Position numbers and translations under genes: made by a program. From positions 1 through 32,124 of the forward strand of contig JAEULC010000241.1 in the NCBI GenBank assembly GCA_016792605.1: 32,124 nt of DNA, written 5' to 3'. This stretch comes from Rhodospirillales bacterium (GTDB lineage Bacteria > Pseudomonadota > Alphaproteobacteria > JAEULC01). Below the pieces are notes generated by a model. The model was given only the letters and a program-made list of their open reading frames with translations, was not told where the DNA came from and ran no database searches. This document shows, one piece after another, positions 1-7,700 of the stretch (within the stretch, counting starts at the first letter, position 1; each line of letters starts with the position of its first letter).

Positions 1-372
1 GTCGCCGAAGGCGAACAGGCACAGCGGCAGCCCCATGTTGCCGGCGTTGCCGAACATCAGCGCCGGAAGATACGAATGAAAGGGCAGGCGCCACAGCAGC
101 AGGACGGCAATGGCTAGCGCGGCGACCAGCGCGTAGCTGAGCAGGCTCGCCGCCGCCATCTGGCCCAGCGCGGACGGCGCGACGTCGAGCCTGGTCAGCG
201 CGTTGAAGACTAGGCAGGGCGTGCCGATCTGGGTGACCAGGTCGCTGACCATGGCCGTGTCGAAGGCCCGCCCCAGCCTGGTCCACAGCCAGCCGAGCCA
301 GGCGCCGACGAACACCGGCACGATCACCGCGACCAGCGCGGGGACCAGCGTCCCGAGGTCGGGCAGGGTCAT
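1..372 (-). CDS. AEC-family (auxin efflux carrier-like) transporter, N-terminal part; runs off the window edge
   Basis: The first 124 codons of a gene read leftward and cut by the window edge. The translation begins MTLPDLGTLVPALVAVIVPV and gives hydrophobic helices at about residues 7-27, 60-85 and 90-110. The stretch FGNAGNMGLPLCLFAFG near residues 107-123 is the characteristic GN.GN.GLP motif of AEC permeases, which move small organic anions across the inner membrane. It starts 38 bases downstream of the CNNM/CorC gene stop on the same strand, so it may be the last gene of the aro operon. No upstream in-frame start is apparent. Substrate unknown. Confidence 0.85.
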   Translation of the reverse strand, partial: MTLPDLGTLVPALVAVIVPVFVGAWLGWLWTRLGRAFDTAMVSDLVTQIGTPCLVFNALTRLDVAPSALGQMAAASLLSYALVAALAIAVLLLWRLPFHSYLPALMFGNAGNMGLPLCLFAFGD

Positions 373-410
373 GCCGGATGTCTCACGCCGAGGGGCTCAT
401 AGCGGGCGGC

Positions 411-1718
411 TCATGCCGCTTGGGCCGGCTTGGGCGGGGTGACGCGGATGGCCATGATCTGGTTGCGCTGGCGGCGCAGGATCTCGAAGCGGAAGCCGTG
501 GAAGGCGAAGACCTGGCCGACGCTGGGGATCAGCCGCGCCTCGCGCAGCACCAGCCCGGCGATGGTGGTCGCCGCGTCGTCGGGCAGGCCCCACTCGAAG
601 GCGCGGTTCAGGTCGCGCAGCGTGACCGATCCGTCGACCAGGTAGCTGCCGTCCGTCGCCTGGCGAACGCCCGGCAAAAGGTGGTCGGCCTTGTCCTCGC
701 CGGCATTGGCGATGTCGCCGACGATCTCCGACAGGATGTCGCTCAGCGACACCACGCCCATCAGCGCGCCGTACTCGTCGACCACCAGCGCCTGGCGCTG
801 CTCGCGCTGGCGGAAGGCCTGGAGCTGATCGAGCAGCGTGGTCGTGTCCGGCACGAACCACGGCGTCTCGGCGATGGCCAAGAGGTCGATCCCGGCGAGC
901 TCGCGGCCGCGCTCCATCACCTCGCGCATCAGGGCCTGGGCGGTCAGCACGCCGACCACGTTGTCCGGCTGGTCCTTGGTCAGCGGCACCTGGGCGTGGC
1001 CGCTGGCCAGGACCTGCTCGACGATCGCGCGTGGCGGGTCGGCAATGTCGGCGGTCACCACCTTGCGGCGGTGCGTCATCACCTGGCCGATCGTCACCTG
1101 GTCGAGGTCGAGCACGCCGCGCAGCATCGCGCGCTCCTGCTTCACCTCGGGCTCGGGGCCGGCGTGCAGCGCGATGACGCCGCGCAGCTCCTCGTCGGTC
1201 GGCGCATTCTGCGCGCCGTCGGCCGCGCCGGCGCCGACGACCGTCAGCAGGAAGCGCACGATCGCCTGCACCGCCACCGCCGCCGGCGCCAGCACTGCGA
1301 CGGCGACGCGGACCGAGCGCGCCAGGCCCAGCGCCACGTCGTCGGCGTGGTTGATCGCGTAGGTCTTGGGTAGCACCTGGGCGAAGATCGCGACCAGCAG
1401 CGTCATGCCGACGGTGGTCGCGGCGACGCCGTAGTCCTGGAACACCGCAATCAGGATCGTCGTCGCGATCGCCGTGGCGCCGATCACGGCCAGTGTGTTG
1501 CCCAGGACCAAGGCGGCGATGGTGTCCTCGCGCCGGTCCTGCAGCGCCTTGACCACCGCGGCGCGCAGGTCGCCGTCCTGGGCGAGCTGGTGGATGCGCG
1601 GGCGCGAGGCGGCGGTCAGCGCCGTCTCGGCGGCCGAGAAGAAGGCCGAGGCCGCAAGCTGGAAGACGATCGTGCCCAGCGAGACGGCAAGCTCGGCCGT
1701 GGCTAGTCGGTCAGGCAT
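411..1718 (-). CDS. CNNM/CorC (HlyC/CorC, UPF0053) family membrane protein with CBS domains
   Basis: 435 residues. The N-terminal ~200 residues form a CNNM (DUF21) transmembrane domain, with FFSAAETALTAASRPRIHQL near the start and helices around 10-30, 68-88, 98-120 and 140-165. Two CBS motifs follow: about 210-270 (VMTHRRKVV, AQVPLTKDQPDNVVGVL) and 285-340 (LVVDEYGALMGVVSLSDIL). A CorC_HlyC domain closes the protein (about 355-430, DGSVTLRDLNRAFEW). The family is linked to Mg2+/Co2+ homeostasis; the old 'hemolysin' label is not a proven activity here. Its ATG overlaps the aroB stop by 8 bases, indicating translational coupling. An aroK-aroB-CNNM order is common in alphaproteobacteria. Confidence 0.93.
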   Translation of the reverse strand: MPDRLATAELAVSLGTIVFQLAASAFFSAAETALTAASRPRIHQLAQDGDLRAAVVKALQDRREDTIAALVLGNTLAVIGATAIATTILIAVFQDYGVAATTVGMTLLVAIFAQVLPKTYAINHADDVALGLARSVRVAVAVLAPAAVAVQAIVRFLLTVVGAGAADGAQNAPTDEELRGVIALHAGPEPEVKQERAMLRGVLDLDQVTIGQVMTHRRKVVTADIADPPRAIVEQVLASGHAQVPLTKDQPDNVVGVLTAQALMREVMERGRELAGIDLLAIAETPWFVPDTTTLLDQLQAFRQREQRQALVVDEYGALMGVVSLSDILSEIVGDIANAGEDKADHLLPGVRQATDGSYLVDGSVTLRDLNRAFEWGLPDDAATTIAGLVLREARLIPSVGQVFAFHGFRFEILRRQRNQIMAIRVTPPKPAQAA

Positions 1719-2847
1719 AAGCAGGCGCGTCGCGGCCGGCGATCGCGTCGTCGAGCATGGCCGTGACCGCGTCCGTCGGCACGTCGCCCGCGGTGAAGGC
1801 CGTGCCGATGCCGCGCGTCAAGACGAAGCGCAGCTTGCCGTCGCGCACCTTCTTGTCATGCGCCATGTGCTGGACCAGACGCCCGGCCGACCAGGGCGTC
1901 TGCGGCAGGTCGGCAAAGCGCGTCGGCAGGCCGATCCGGGCCAGGTGCCGCGTCACGCGCGCAAGGTCGGCCGCCGGGCACAGCCCGCGCGCGACGCTGA
2001 GCCTGGTCGCCAGCACCATGCCGTAGCCCACCGCCTCGCCATGCAGCAGCGCGTCGCCGAAGCCGGTCTCGGCCTCCAGTGCGTGGCCGAAGGTGTGGCC
2101 GAAATTCAGCGTCTCGCGCAGACCCTGCTCGGTCTCGTCGGCGGCCACCACCTTGGCCTTGGCGCGGCAGCTGGTCGCGACCGCATGGACCTGGGCCTGG
2201 GTGTCGCCCTGGATCACGCGCTCGCCATGCGCCTCGAGCCAGGCGAAGAACGGCGCGTCGCCGATGACGCCGTACTTGGCGACCTCGGCATAGCCGGCCA
2301 GCATCTCGCGGCGCTTGAGCGTCTTGAGCGCGTCGGTGTCGGCGAGCACCAGCCGCGGCTGGTGGAAGGCGCCGACCAGGTTCTTGCCGCGCGGCACGTT
2401 GATCGCCGTCTTGCCGCCGACCGAGCTGTCGACCTGGGCCAAGAGGCTGGTCGGGATCTGCACGAAGTCGACGCCGCGCAGCGCCACGGCCGCGGCGAAG
2501 CCCGCCAGGTCGCCGATCACGCCGCCGCCCAATGCCACCAGCGTGCTCGATCGCTCCAGCTTCAGCGCCAGCAGCTCGTCGATCAGCCAGGCCAGCGTGC
2601 GGAAGTCCTTGCTGCCCTCGCCCGCGGGCACCTCGATCGCCTCGTGGGCGATGCCGGCTGCGTCCAGCGACGCCTGCAGCGTCGAAAGATGCAGCGCCGC
2701 GACGGTCTGGTCGGCGACGACGATCACGCGCGGCAGCTTCAGGACCGGGCGCATCAGCGCCCCGGCGCGCGGCAGCAGGCCTGGGCCGACATGGATGTCG
2801 TAGCCGCGCGCGTCGAGTTCGACCCGGACGGTGGTGACCGGGTTCAC
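1711..2847 (-). CDS. aroB: 3-dehydroquinate synthase
   Basis: 378 residues. Converts DAHP to 3-dehydroquinate, the second step of the shikimate pathway (cytoplasmic, NAD+ and divalent metal dependent). Visible family signatures are the NAD-binding GGGVIGDLAGF (107-117), IPTSLLAQVDSSVGGKTAIN (131-150), GYAEVAKYG (185-193, metal ligand Glu188), LNFGHTFGHALE (247-258, His251) and LLHGEAVGYGM (267-277, His269). The start is a GTG at 2847 whose TG is shared with the aroK stop (GTGA, 4-base overlap). The open frame continues upstream through aroK, but homology to AroB begins only here. Length is normal for the family. It forms an operon with aroK and the CNNM/CorC gene. Confidence 0.97.
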   Translation of the reverse strand: MNPVTTVRVELDARGYDIHVGPGLLPRAGALMRPVLKLPRVIVVADQTVAALHLSTLQASLDAAGIAHEAIEVPAGEGSKDFRTLAWLIDELLALKLERSSTLVALGGGVIGDLAGFAAAVALRGVDFVQIPTSLLAQVDSSVGGKTAINVPRGKNLVGAFHQPRLVLADTDALKTLKRREMLAGYAEVAKYGVIGDAPFFAWLEAHGERVIQGDTQAQVHAVATSCRAKAKVVAADETEQGLRETLNFGHTFGHALEAETGFGDALLHGEAVGYGMVLATRLSVARGLCPAADLARVTRHLARIGLPTRFADLPQTPWSAGRLVQHMAHDKKVRDGKLRFVLTRGIGTAFTAGDVPTDAVTAMLDDAIAGRDAPAYA

Positions 2848-3449
2848 GGCGCGCCTTCCGCCAGCATCAGCTCGGGGTTGGCCGCGAGATGCGCGGCGAT
2901 TCCGTCGATCACCCGCTGCACCATCGTGTCGGGCGGCCCGTCCGTGCTCTGCACCGTGATGTCGGCGGTGGCGTAGGTGGGGCCGCGCAGCTCCATCAGG
3001 CGGGTCAGGACCTCGGCGGGGTCGCCGCTGTTGAGCAGCGGCCGGTTGGAGCGGCGCGCGGTGCGGCGCAGGAGCACGTCGAGCTCGGCCTTGAGCCACA
3101 CCGAGATGCCACGCTCCTTGACCAGCGCGCGGGTCTGCGGGTCCATGAAGGCGCCGCCGCCCGTGGCCAGCACGTGCACCGGCTCGGCCAAGAGGCGCGC
3201 GATCACGCGGCGCTCGCCGGCGCGGAAGGCGGCCTCGCCATGCTGGGCGAAGATCTCGGGGATGGTCTGGCCGGCGGCGCGCTCGATCTCGTTGTCCGCG
3301 TCGACGAAGGGCAGGCCGAGCCGCGTCGCCAGGCGGCGGCCGATGGCCGACTTGCCGGCGCCCATCAGTCCCACCAGCACGATGGTGCGCGGCACCCGTT
3401 CCAGCCGGGCCGGCTTGTCGAGGGAGGCGGTGGAGGAGACGGCGGTCAT
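2844..3449 (-). CDS. aroK: Shikimate kinase
   Basis: 201 residues. Phosphorylates shikimate at the 3-hydroxyl using ATP. The Walker A motif GLMGAGKS spans 27-34, the shikimate-binding VDADNEIE lies at 49-56 (Asp52), FRAGER at 75-80 supplies Arg contacts, ATGGGAFM (95-102) is the glycine-rich substrate loop, and RRSNRPLL carries the lid Arg. It is about 20 residues longer at the N-terminus than E. coli AroK, so the true start could be internal; the ATG at 3449 has no strong ribosome site. It is the first gene of the leftward aroK-aroB operon; the promoter should lie in the 231-base gap to its right, shared with the divergent small membrane gene. Confidence 0.96.
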   Translation of the reverse strand: MTAVSSTASLDKPARLERVPRTIVLVGLMGAGKSAIGRRLATRLGLPFVDADNEIERAAGQTIPEIFAQHGEAAFRAGERRVIARLLAEPVHVLATGGGAFMDPQTRALVKERGISVWLKAELDVLLRRTARRSNRPLLNSGDPAEVLTRLMELRGPTYATADITVQSTDGPPDTMVQRVIDGIAAHLAANPELMLAEGAP

Positions 3450-3680
3450 CGGGCTGCTGCTTCGGGCCGGTTATGCTCACGTCGAACGCGTACAGACGAC
3501 CACGCCGCATCCCGATCGCCGGGGCCGCTCGCGGGCATCGCGCCGATTTGCGCGTCCCGGCGATTGACCTCGGCGGTCGGACGCCGCATTGTCGCCACAT
3601 CTCAACCCTAGCATACCGATCCGGCCGGTCGCCATGGCGGCCAGCCGGCCAGCGGTGCTTTTTCCCCGCGCATCCGGTTC

Positions 3681-3824
3681 ATGCCATTGCGAATTTTCTC
3701 CCTCATCGCGCTTGCCCTCGTGCTGCTCCTGGCGGGCGGGGCGGTCTTCCTGATGGTCTGGGAGCCCAAGGCCCCGACCCACGTGATCGAGCGGACGATC
3801 CCCGATGACAAGCTGCCGAAATAG
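3681..3824 (+). CDS. Small single-pass membrane protein (47 aa), unknown function
   Basis: A 47-codon ORF beginning MPLRIFSLIALALVLLLAGG and ending DDKLPK. Residues 5-26 form one hydrophobic helix, followed by a proline-rich polar tail (WEPKAPTHVIERTIPDDKLPK). The last 20 bases overlap the start of the downstream 610-codon gene, so the two are likely translated together. Support comes from the membrane segment, the coupling to a signal-peptide gene and its position opposite aroK. I recall similar short peptides with a 'VI.DD.LPK'-like tail beside aroK in related bacteria, but this is not verified. Topology would place the tail outside the cytoplasm. Confidence 0.72.
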   Translation: MPLRIFSLIALALVLLLAGGAVFLMVWEPKAPTHVIERTIPDDKLPK

Positions 3825-5637
3825 GGTCGCGCTGGGCTTGGTCCTGGGTCTGGTCGTCGGGCCGGCCCTGGCGCAGACCGGCAAGCCGACGCCGCTGTCG
3901 CCGGCGCCCGGCGCGCGCGCCACGGCCGCGCCGGTGCGTCCCGCCGCGACCATCGAATCGCAGCCCCTGTCCAACGAGACGGCCAAGCCCGGCGAGGCGA
4001 GCGTTGCGCCGGTCGCGGCCAACGAACTGCGCCCGGTCGATTCCGAATCCCTAGGGCTGCTGTCGGAGCAGGCCGGCGGCTTCGGCGTCAATCTCTACGC
4101 CAACACGCGGCGCGACATCGTCGAGGCGCTGCTGCCGGCGCTGCCGGCCGCCGTCGCTTCCCCGGCGCTGCAGTCGCTCGAGCGCCGCATGCTGCTGTCG
4201 ATCGCCCTGCCGCCGGAAGGCGACCGCGGCCAGCGCGGCGGGCTGATGCCGCTCCGCATCGAGCGCCTCTACGCGCGCGGCGACCTGACCGCCGTGCTCT
4301 ACCGCGCAAACGCCCTGCCGGCGCGCGAGGTCGACGGCCGCATCGCGCTGGCGCGGGCGAATGCGCGGCTCCTGACCGACGACCTCGGCGGCGCTTGCCA
4401 GGACGCGCGCCAGCGCCTGACGCCGCCGCCGGTGGCCAGCGCCGCGCCCGCCGCCCGCCCGGCGCCCAATCTTTTCTGGGACAAGCTCGCCGCGTTCTGC
4501 GACCTGCAGAACAGGGACATGGAGCGGGCGCAGTTCGGACTGGCCCTGGTGCGCGACCAGGGCGACAAGGACGCCGCCTTCTTCACGCTGGCCGACGCGC
4601 TGATGGGCAACGCCAAGGCGCAGGTCAGGAGCCTGCCCGAGGCGACGCCGCTGCACCTCGCCATGCTGCGCGCGGCGAACCTGAAGCTGCCGGGCGACGC
4701 GGGCGCGCTGAACCAGCCCGCGATCGCGCGCGGCATCGCCATCCATCCCGGCGCCTCGCCGGCGCAGAAGCTCGAGGCCGCGCATCGCGCCGCGCTCTAT
4801 GGCGCGATCGCGCCGGACGAACTCGCGCGCGTCTACGCCCAGGCCGAGTTCCAGCCGGCGCAGGTGAAGAACGCCTTTGCCGAGTCGGCGAAGATGGGGG
4901 GCGTGCGCGCCCGGGCGATCCTCTTCCGCGCCGCCCAGGAACAGACGCTGCCGCAGGCCAGGGCCGAGGCGCTGCGCGCGCTCTACCAGCTCGGCCGCAG
5001 CGAAGGCGACTTCGCGCTGCTCGCGCGCGTCACCCTGCCGCTGCTCCTGGAGATGCGCCCGGCGCGCGAGCAGGCCTGGTTCGCCGCCGATGCTGGCCGC
5101 GCGCTCTATTCCACGCGCCGCCTGGCCGAGGCCAAGGCGTGGTACGACGCGGCCGTCCAGGCCGCCGGCGCGGATCGCGACGCCGCCGCCGCGACCCTGG
5201 CGCTGTGGCCGCTGGCGCGGCTGGCCGACGGCGACGCCGCCGCGCCCTGGTCGGGCGAGCGCTTCCGCCAGTGGCGCGCGGCGGTCGAGGCCGGCAAGCC
5301 CGAGACCGTGGCGCCGCGCCTTGCCATGGCGCTGCTACTGTTCGACGCCTTCGCCGAGCCGGTGATCGGCATCGACTTCCAGGCGCTGCACCGTGCGCCG
5401 GCCACCCAGCCCGCGCCGATGCCCTCGCCCTTGACCTGGTACGGGATGCGCGAGGCCTCGGCCGAGGGCAGGGTGGGCGAGACCGTGCTGCATGTCCTGG
5501 TCGCGCTGGGCGAGACCGACCTCGCCCGGCACAGCCCGATCGTGGTTGCCAACGCCACCGGCACGCTGAAGGCTCTCGGCCTCGAGAAGGACGCCCGCGC
5601 GCTGGCGGTCGACGCGGCGATCCAGGCCGGGCTATAG
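3805..5637 (+). CDS. Secreted/periplasmic alpha-helical repeat protein, unknown function
   Basis: 610 residues. A signal peptide is clear (MTSCRNRVALGLVLGLVVGP, cleavage after ALA at 23). A Pro/Ala-rich linker (24-75) leads to a body made of Ala/Leu-rich helix pairs resembling TPR/SEL1-type repeats (for example ALYQLGRSEGDFALLARVTL and RALYSTRRLAEAKAWYDAAV). No catalytic motif is visible. It probably acts as a periplasmic scaffold, but that is inference. It is co-transcribed with the 47-aa membrane peptide by a 20-base overlap and followed by tRNA-Phe. Strong third-position GC bias supports the frame; the long antisense frames are artefacts. Confidence 0.88.
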   Translation: MTSCRNRVALGLVLGLVVGPALAQTGKPTPLSPAPGARATAAPVRPAATIESQPLSNETAKPGEASVAPVAANELRPVDSESLGLLSEQAGGFGVNLYANTRRDIVEALLPALPAAVASPALQSLERRMLLSIALPPEGDRGQRGGLMPLRIERLYARGDLTAVLYRANALPAREVDGRIALARANARLLTDDLGGACQDARQRLTPPPVASAAPAARPAPNLFWDKLAAFCDLQNRDMERAQFGLALVRDQGDKDAAFFTLADALMGNAKAQVRSLPEATPLHLAMLRAANLKLPGDAGALNQPAIARGIAIHPGASPAQKLEAAHRAALYGAIAPDELARVYAQAEFQPAQVKNAFAESAKMGGVRARAILFRAAQEQTLPQARAEALRALYQLGRSEGDFALLARVTLPLLLEMRPAREQAWFAADAGRALYSTRRLAEAKAWYDAAVQAAGADRDAAAATLALWPLARLADGDAAAPWSGERFRQWRAAVEAGKPETVAPRLAMALLLFDAFAEPVIGIDFQALHRAPATQPAPMPSPLTWYGMREASAEGRVGETVLHVLVALGETDLARHSPIVVANATGTLKALGLEKDARALAVDAAIQAGL

Positions 5638-5639
5638 GC

Positions 5640-5656
5640 CGGGCGGATTCCGCCCG
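5640..5656 (+). terminator. GC-rich hairpin after the 610-aa gene (weak terminator candidate)
   Basis: CGGGCGG-ATT-CCGCCCG forms a perfect 7-bp stem with a 3-base loop, starting 3 bases after the TAG stop. There is no T tract, so it may act only as a Rho-dependent pause or mRNA 3' stabiliser. The rest of the gap to the tRNA (5657-5789) shows no gene; it contains a T/A-containing stretch around 5674-5735 that could hold the tRNA promoter. Confidence 0.4.
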
Positions 5657-5789
5657 CCGCAGCCCGGGCCCGGTGTTAACCCTCTGATCGCCAAGGCCTT
5701 GCGCCAGGGTTTACAACGCCCCCCGTTTCCCCCTATAAGCCTCGGCCGGCCCGGGCTACGCTTCCGGACCGTTCCGTACCAACGCAGAT

Positions 5790-5865
5790 GCCCAGGTAGC
5801 TCAGTTGGTAGAGCACGTGACTGAAAATCACGGTGTCGCTGGTTCGATTCCGGCCCTGGGCACCA
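5790..5865 (+). tRNA. tRNA-Phe (anticodon GAA)
   Basis: A 76-nt cloverleaf with encoded CCA. Acceptor arms GCCCAGG (5790-5796) and CCTGGGC (5855-5861) pair over 7 bp, the D-arm GCTC...GAGC is intact, the anticodon stem CGTGA/TCACG encloses the loop CTGAAAA with GAA at 5823-5825, and the T-arm has the TTCGATT loop. Discriminator A at 5862, CCA at 5863-5865. The 108 bases after it (5866-5973) hold no recognisable feature, and I found no repeat of the tRNA 3' end elsewhere in the window. Confidence 0.97.
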
Positions 5866-5973
5866 CTCCTGTACGCTCTTGAAGCGCCACAAGCAGGCTG
5901 TCCCGTCGCAACGCTGTATACGAGCGCGGCGTCGGCGATGGATCTGAGCGCAAAGTCCTTCGAAATCCGCGCT

Positions 5974-6828
5974 TCAGGCTCCCGAGCCGAACAGCCGGAA
6001 GAGCCGGTCGAGCAGGAAGCGCGGCTGTTCTTCCGGGATCCAATGCCCGCAGTCCGGGACGATCGCCGCTTCCACATTGCTGGCCACGCGGCGCATCGAC
6101 TGTTCCACTTCCGCGCCGCGGCCGCGCGCCTTCGCGCCGCCCAGCGCCAGGACCGGCATCGGCAGCTTGAAGCGCGCGATCGTCTCCCGGTTATGCGCCG
6201 CGTCGACCGGCAGGTTCCGGTAGTAGGCGAAGCCCGCGCGCAGCGCGCCGGGCCTGGTGTAGGTACGCAGGTACTCGTCGACATCCGCGTCGCTGATCGC
6301 GTCGGGCTTGTAGCCGAACTCGCGGTAGAACCATCCGAGATAGGCCCGCTCCCGGCCCTGGACCAAGGCCTCGGGCAGGTCCGGCGTCATATGAAACGCG
6401 TGGTGCCAGCGCCGTCCGCCCTGGGAGAAATCGCCGCCGTCGCCCGGGATCACGACATCGAGAATGGCGAGGGTTGCGACGGCTTCGGGATGCGCGGCGG
6501 CCAGGGCATAGGCCGTCGGCCCGCCCCAGTCATGGCCGACGAGGTGGAACCGCTCGAAGCCCAGGTGGTCGCGCACGAGACGCCAGACGTCGTTCGCGAC
6601 CGTGCGCTTGTCGTAGCCGGCTTCGGGCCGCGAGGAATCGCCGAGGCCGCGCAGGTCGGGCGCGATCACGGTATGGCGCTCGGCCAGCGCTGGAATGACA
6701 TGGCGCCACTCGTACCAGGTCTGCGGCCAGCCATGCAGCAGGACGACCGGCGGGCCCGAGCCCGCGCGGACGTAGTGCATCATGACGTCGTCGAGGTCGG
6801 CGTAGTGATGGACGACCGGCGTATCCAT
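5974..6828 (-). CDS. Alpha/beta-hydrolase, epoxide hydrolase / haloacid-dehalogenase-like family
   Basis: 284 residues. Oxyanion motif HGWP (32-35), nucleophile elbow GHDWGG (98-103, Asp100) and catalytic His in CGHWIPEEQP (His262) define the epoxide-hydrolase-like branch with an Asp nucleophile. The acid is probably Asp124 (AILDVVIPG) after strand 6, because the usual position after strand 7 (LALGGAKARG) lacks an acid. Cap tyrosines occur in GFAYYRNL (199-206). Fluoroacetate dehalogenases usually have GHDRG; the Trp here argues for another substrate. Its ATG shares one base with the stop of the PanB-like gene (TGATG), so it is the last gene of the phyH > panB-like > hydrolase operon. Confidence 0.9.
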   Translation of the reverse strand: MDTPVVHHYADLDDVMMHYVRAGSGPPVVLLHGWPQTWYEWRHVIPALAERHTVIAPDLRGLGDSSRPEAGYDKRTVANDVWRLVRDHLGFERFHLVGHDWGGPTAYALAAAHPEAVATLAILDVVIPGDGGDFSQGGRRWHHAFHMTPDLPEALVQGRERAYLGWFYREFGYKPDAISDADVDEYLRTYTRPGALRAGFAYYRNLPVDAAHNRETIARFKLPMPVLALGGAKARGRGAEVEQSMRRVASNVEAAIVPDCGHWIPEEQPRFLLDRLFRLFGSGA

Positions 6829-7700
6829 CAGCGCTGGCCGCGGCGCGCCGCAAGCAATGCCTCCAGGCGGCTCGCCTCCTCGGGCTTCATCGTGTAGCTG
6901 TGATCGGCGTCGGGAAACCCGCCGCTTCGCACCTCGTCGGCATAGGTCTTGAGCGCCGCGACGGCGACCTCCGCCAGGTTGGCGTAGCGCTTGGTGAATT
7001 TCGGCTTGAACTGGTCGAACACGCCCAGGAGGTCGAAGGCGAGCAGGAGCTGGCCGCAACTTGCCGGCCCCGCGCCAATGGCGAAGGTGAAGATGTCGAC
7101 GGCATCGTCGATCGCCTTGGCGACCGGTGCCGGCACGGCCTCGATCTCGAACCCGCAGGCGCCGGCCTCCTGGATCGCCCGCGCGTCGTCGATGATCCGC
7201 ATCGCTTCGTCCGCCGTCCGCCCCTGCAGCTTGAAGCCGCCGTACTGGTGCATGAAATGCGGGCACATGCCGACATGACTCATGACAGGCACCCCGGCAT
7301 CGGCGATCGCCTTGATGATCGGGGCCTTCTCGCGCCCGCCTTGCATCTTCACGACGTCGGCGCCGCCTTCCTTCATCAGCCGGATGGCGTTGGCGACGGC
7401 CAGATCGGGGGTGGCGTAGCTGCCATAGGTCATCGCCACCATGATCATGCAGGTCGGCGCGCCGCGTCGCACCGCCTGCGCATGCTGGATCATCATGTCG
7501 ATCGTGACCGGCAGCGTGTTGGGGAACCCGTAGCTGACCATGCCAAGGGAATCGCCGACGGCCGCGATGTCGATCCCGGCACGTTCGGCCCACACCGCCG
7601 ACGGGTAGTCGGGAATCGAGGCCATGACCACGCGCTCTCCGGACTTCTTGCGCGCGATCAGGTCGGGCACCGTGAGCTTCTTGCGAGTCTCGGTGCTCAC
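6828..7700 (-). CDS. PanB (ketopantoate hydroxymethyltransferase) paralogue with altered metal site
   Basis: 290 residues covering the whole PanB TIM barrel: DYPSAVWAERAGID (31-44), VGDSLGMVSYGF (48-59), NTLPVTIDMMIQHAQAVRRG (61-80), IGAGPASCGQLLLAFDLLG (208-226). Against E. coli PanB, metal ligand Asp45 is kept (Asp50), but Asp84 is Ala89 (IMVAMTYGSY) and Glu114 is Gln120 (VKMQGG). Lys118, His142 and the general base Glu187 (EAVP) are kept. This argues against ordinary pantothenate synthesis and for a related aldol or retro-aldol reaction in a catabolic pathway. The start is GTG at 7700, overlapping the phyH stop by 4 bases (GTGA); no panC lies nearby. Confidence 0.88.
   Translation of the reverse strand: MSTETRKKLTVPDLIARKKSGERVVMASIPDYPSAVWAERAGIDIAAVGDSLGMVSYGFPNTLPVTIDMMIQHAQAVRRGAPTCMIMVAMTYGSYATPDLAVANAIRLMKEGGADVVKMQGGREKAPIIKAIADAGVPVMSHVGMCPHFMHQYGGFKLQGRTADEAMRIIDDARAIQEAGACGFEIEAVPAPVAKAIDDAVDIFTFAIGAGPASCGQLLLAFDLLGVFDQFKPKFTKRYANLAEVAVAALKTYADEVRSGGFPDADHSYTMKPEEASRLEALLAARRGQR

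Noticed and set aside
378-1373. Long open frames on the opposite strand of real genes (here, and also at 1474-2976, 12368-14527, 22191-24386, 25079-26446)
   Set aside because: They mirror genuine genes with clear homology, are His/Arg/Gln/Asp-rich without domains, and arise because high third-position GC removes stops on the opposite strand.
6828-7700. Straight call of panB
   Set aside because: Two metal-site acids are missing and the context is catabolic, with no panC.
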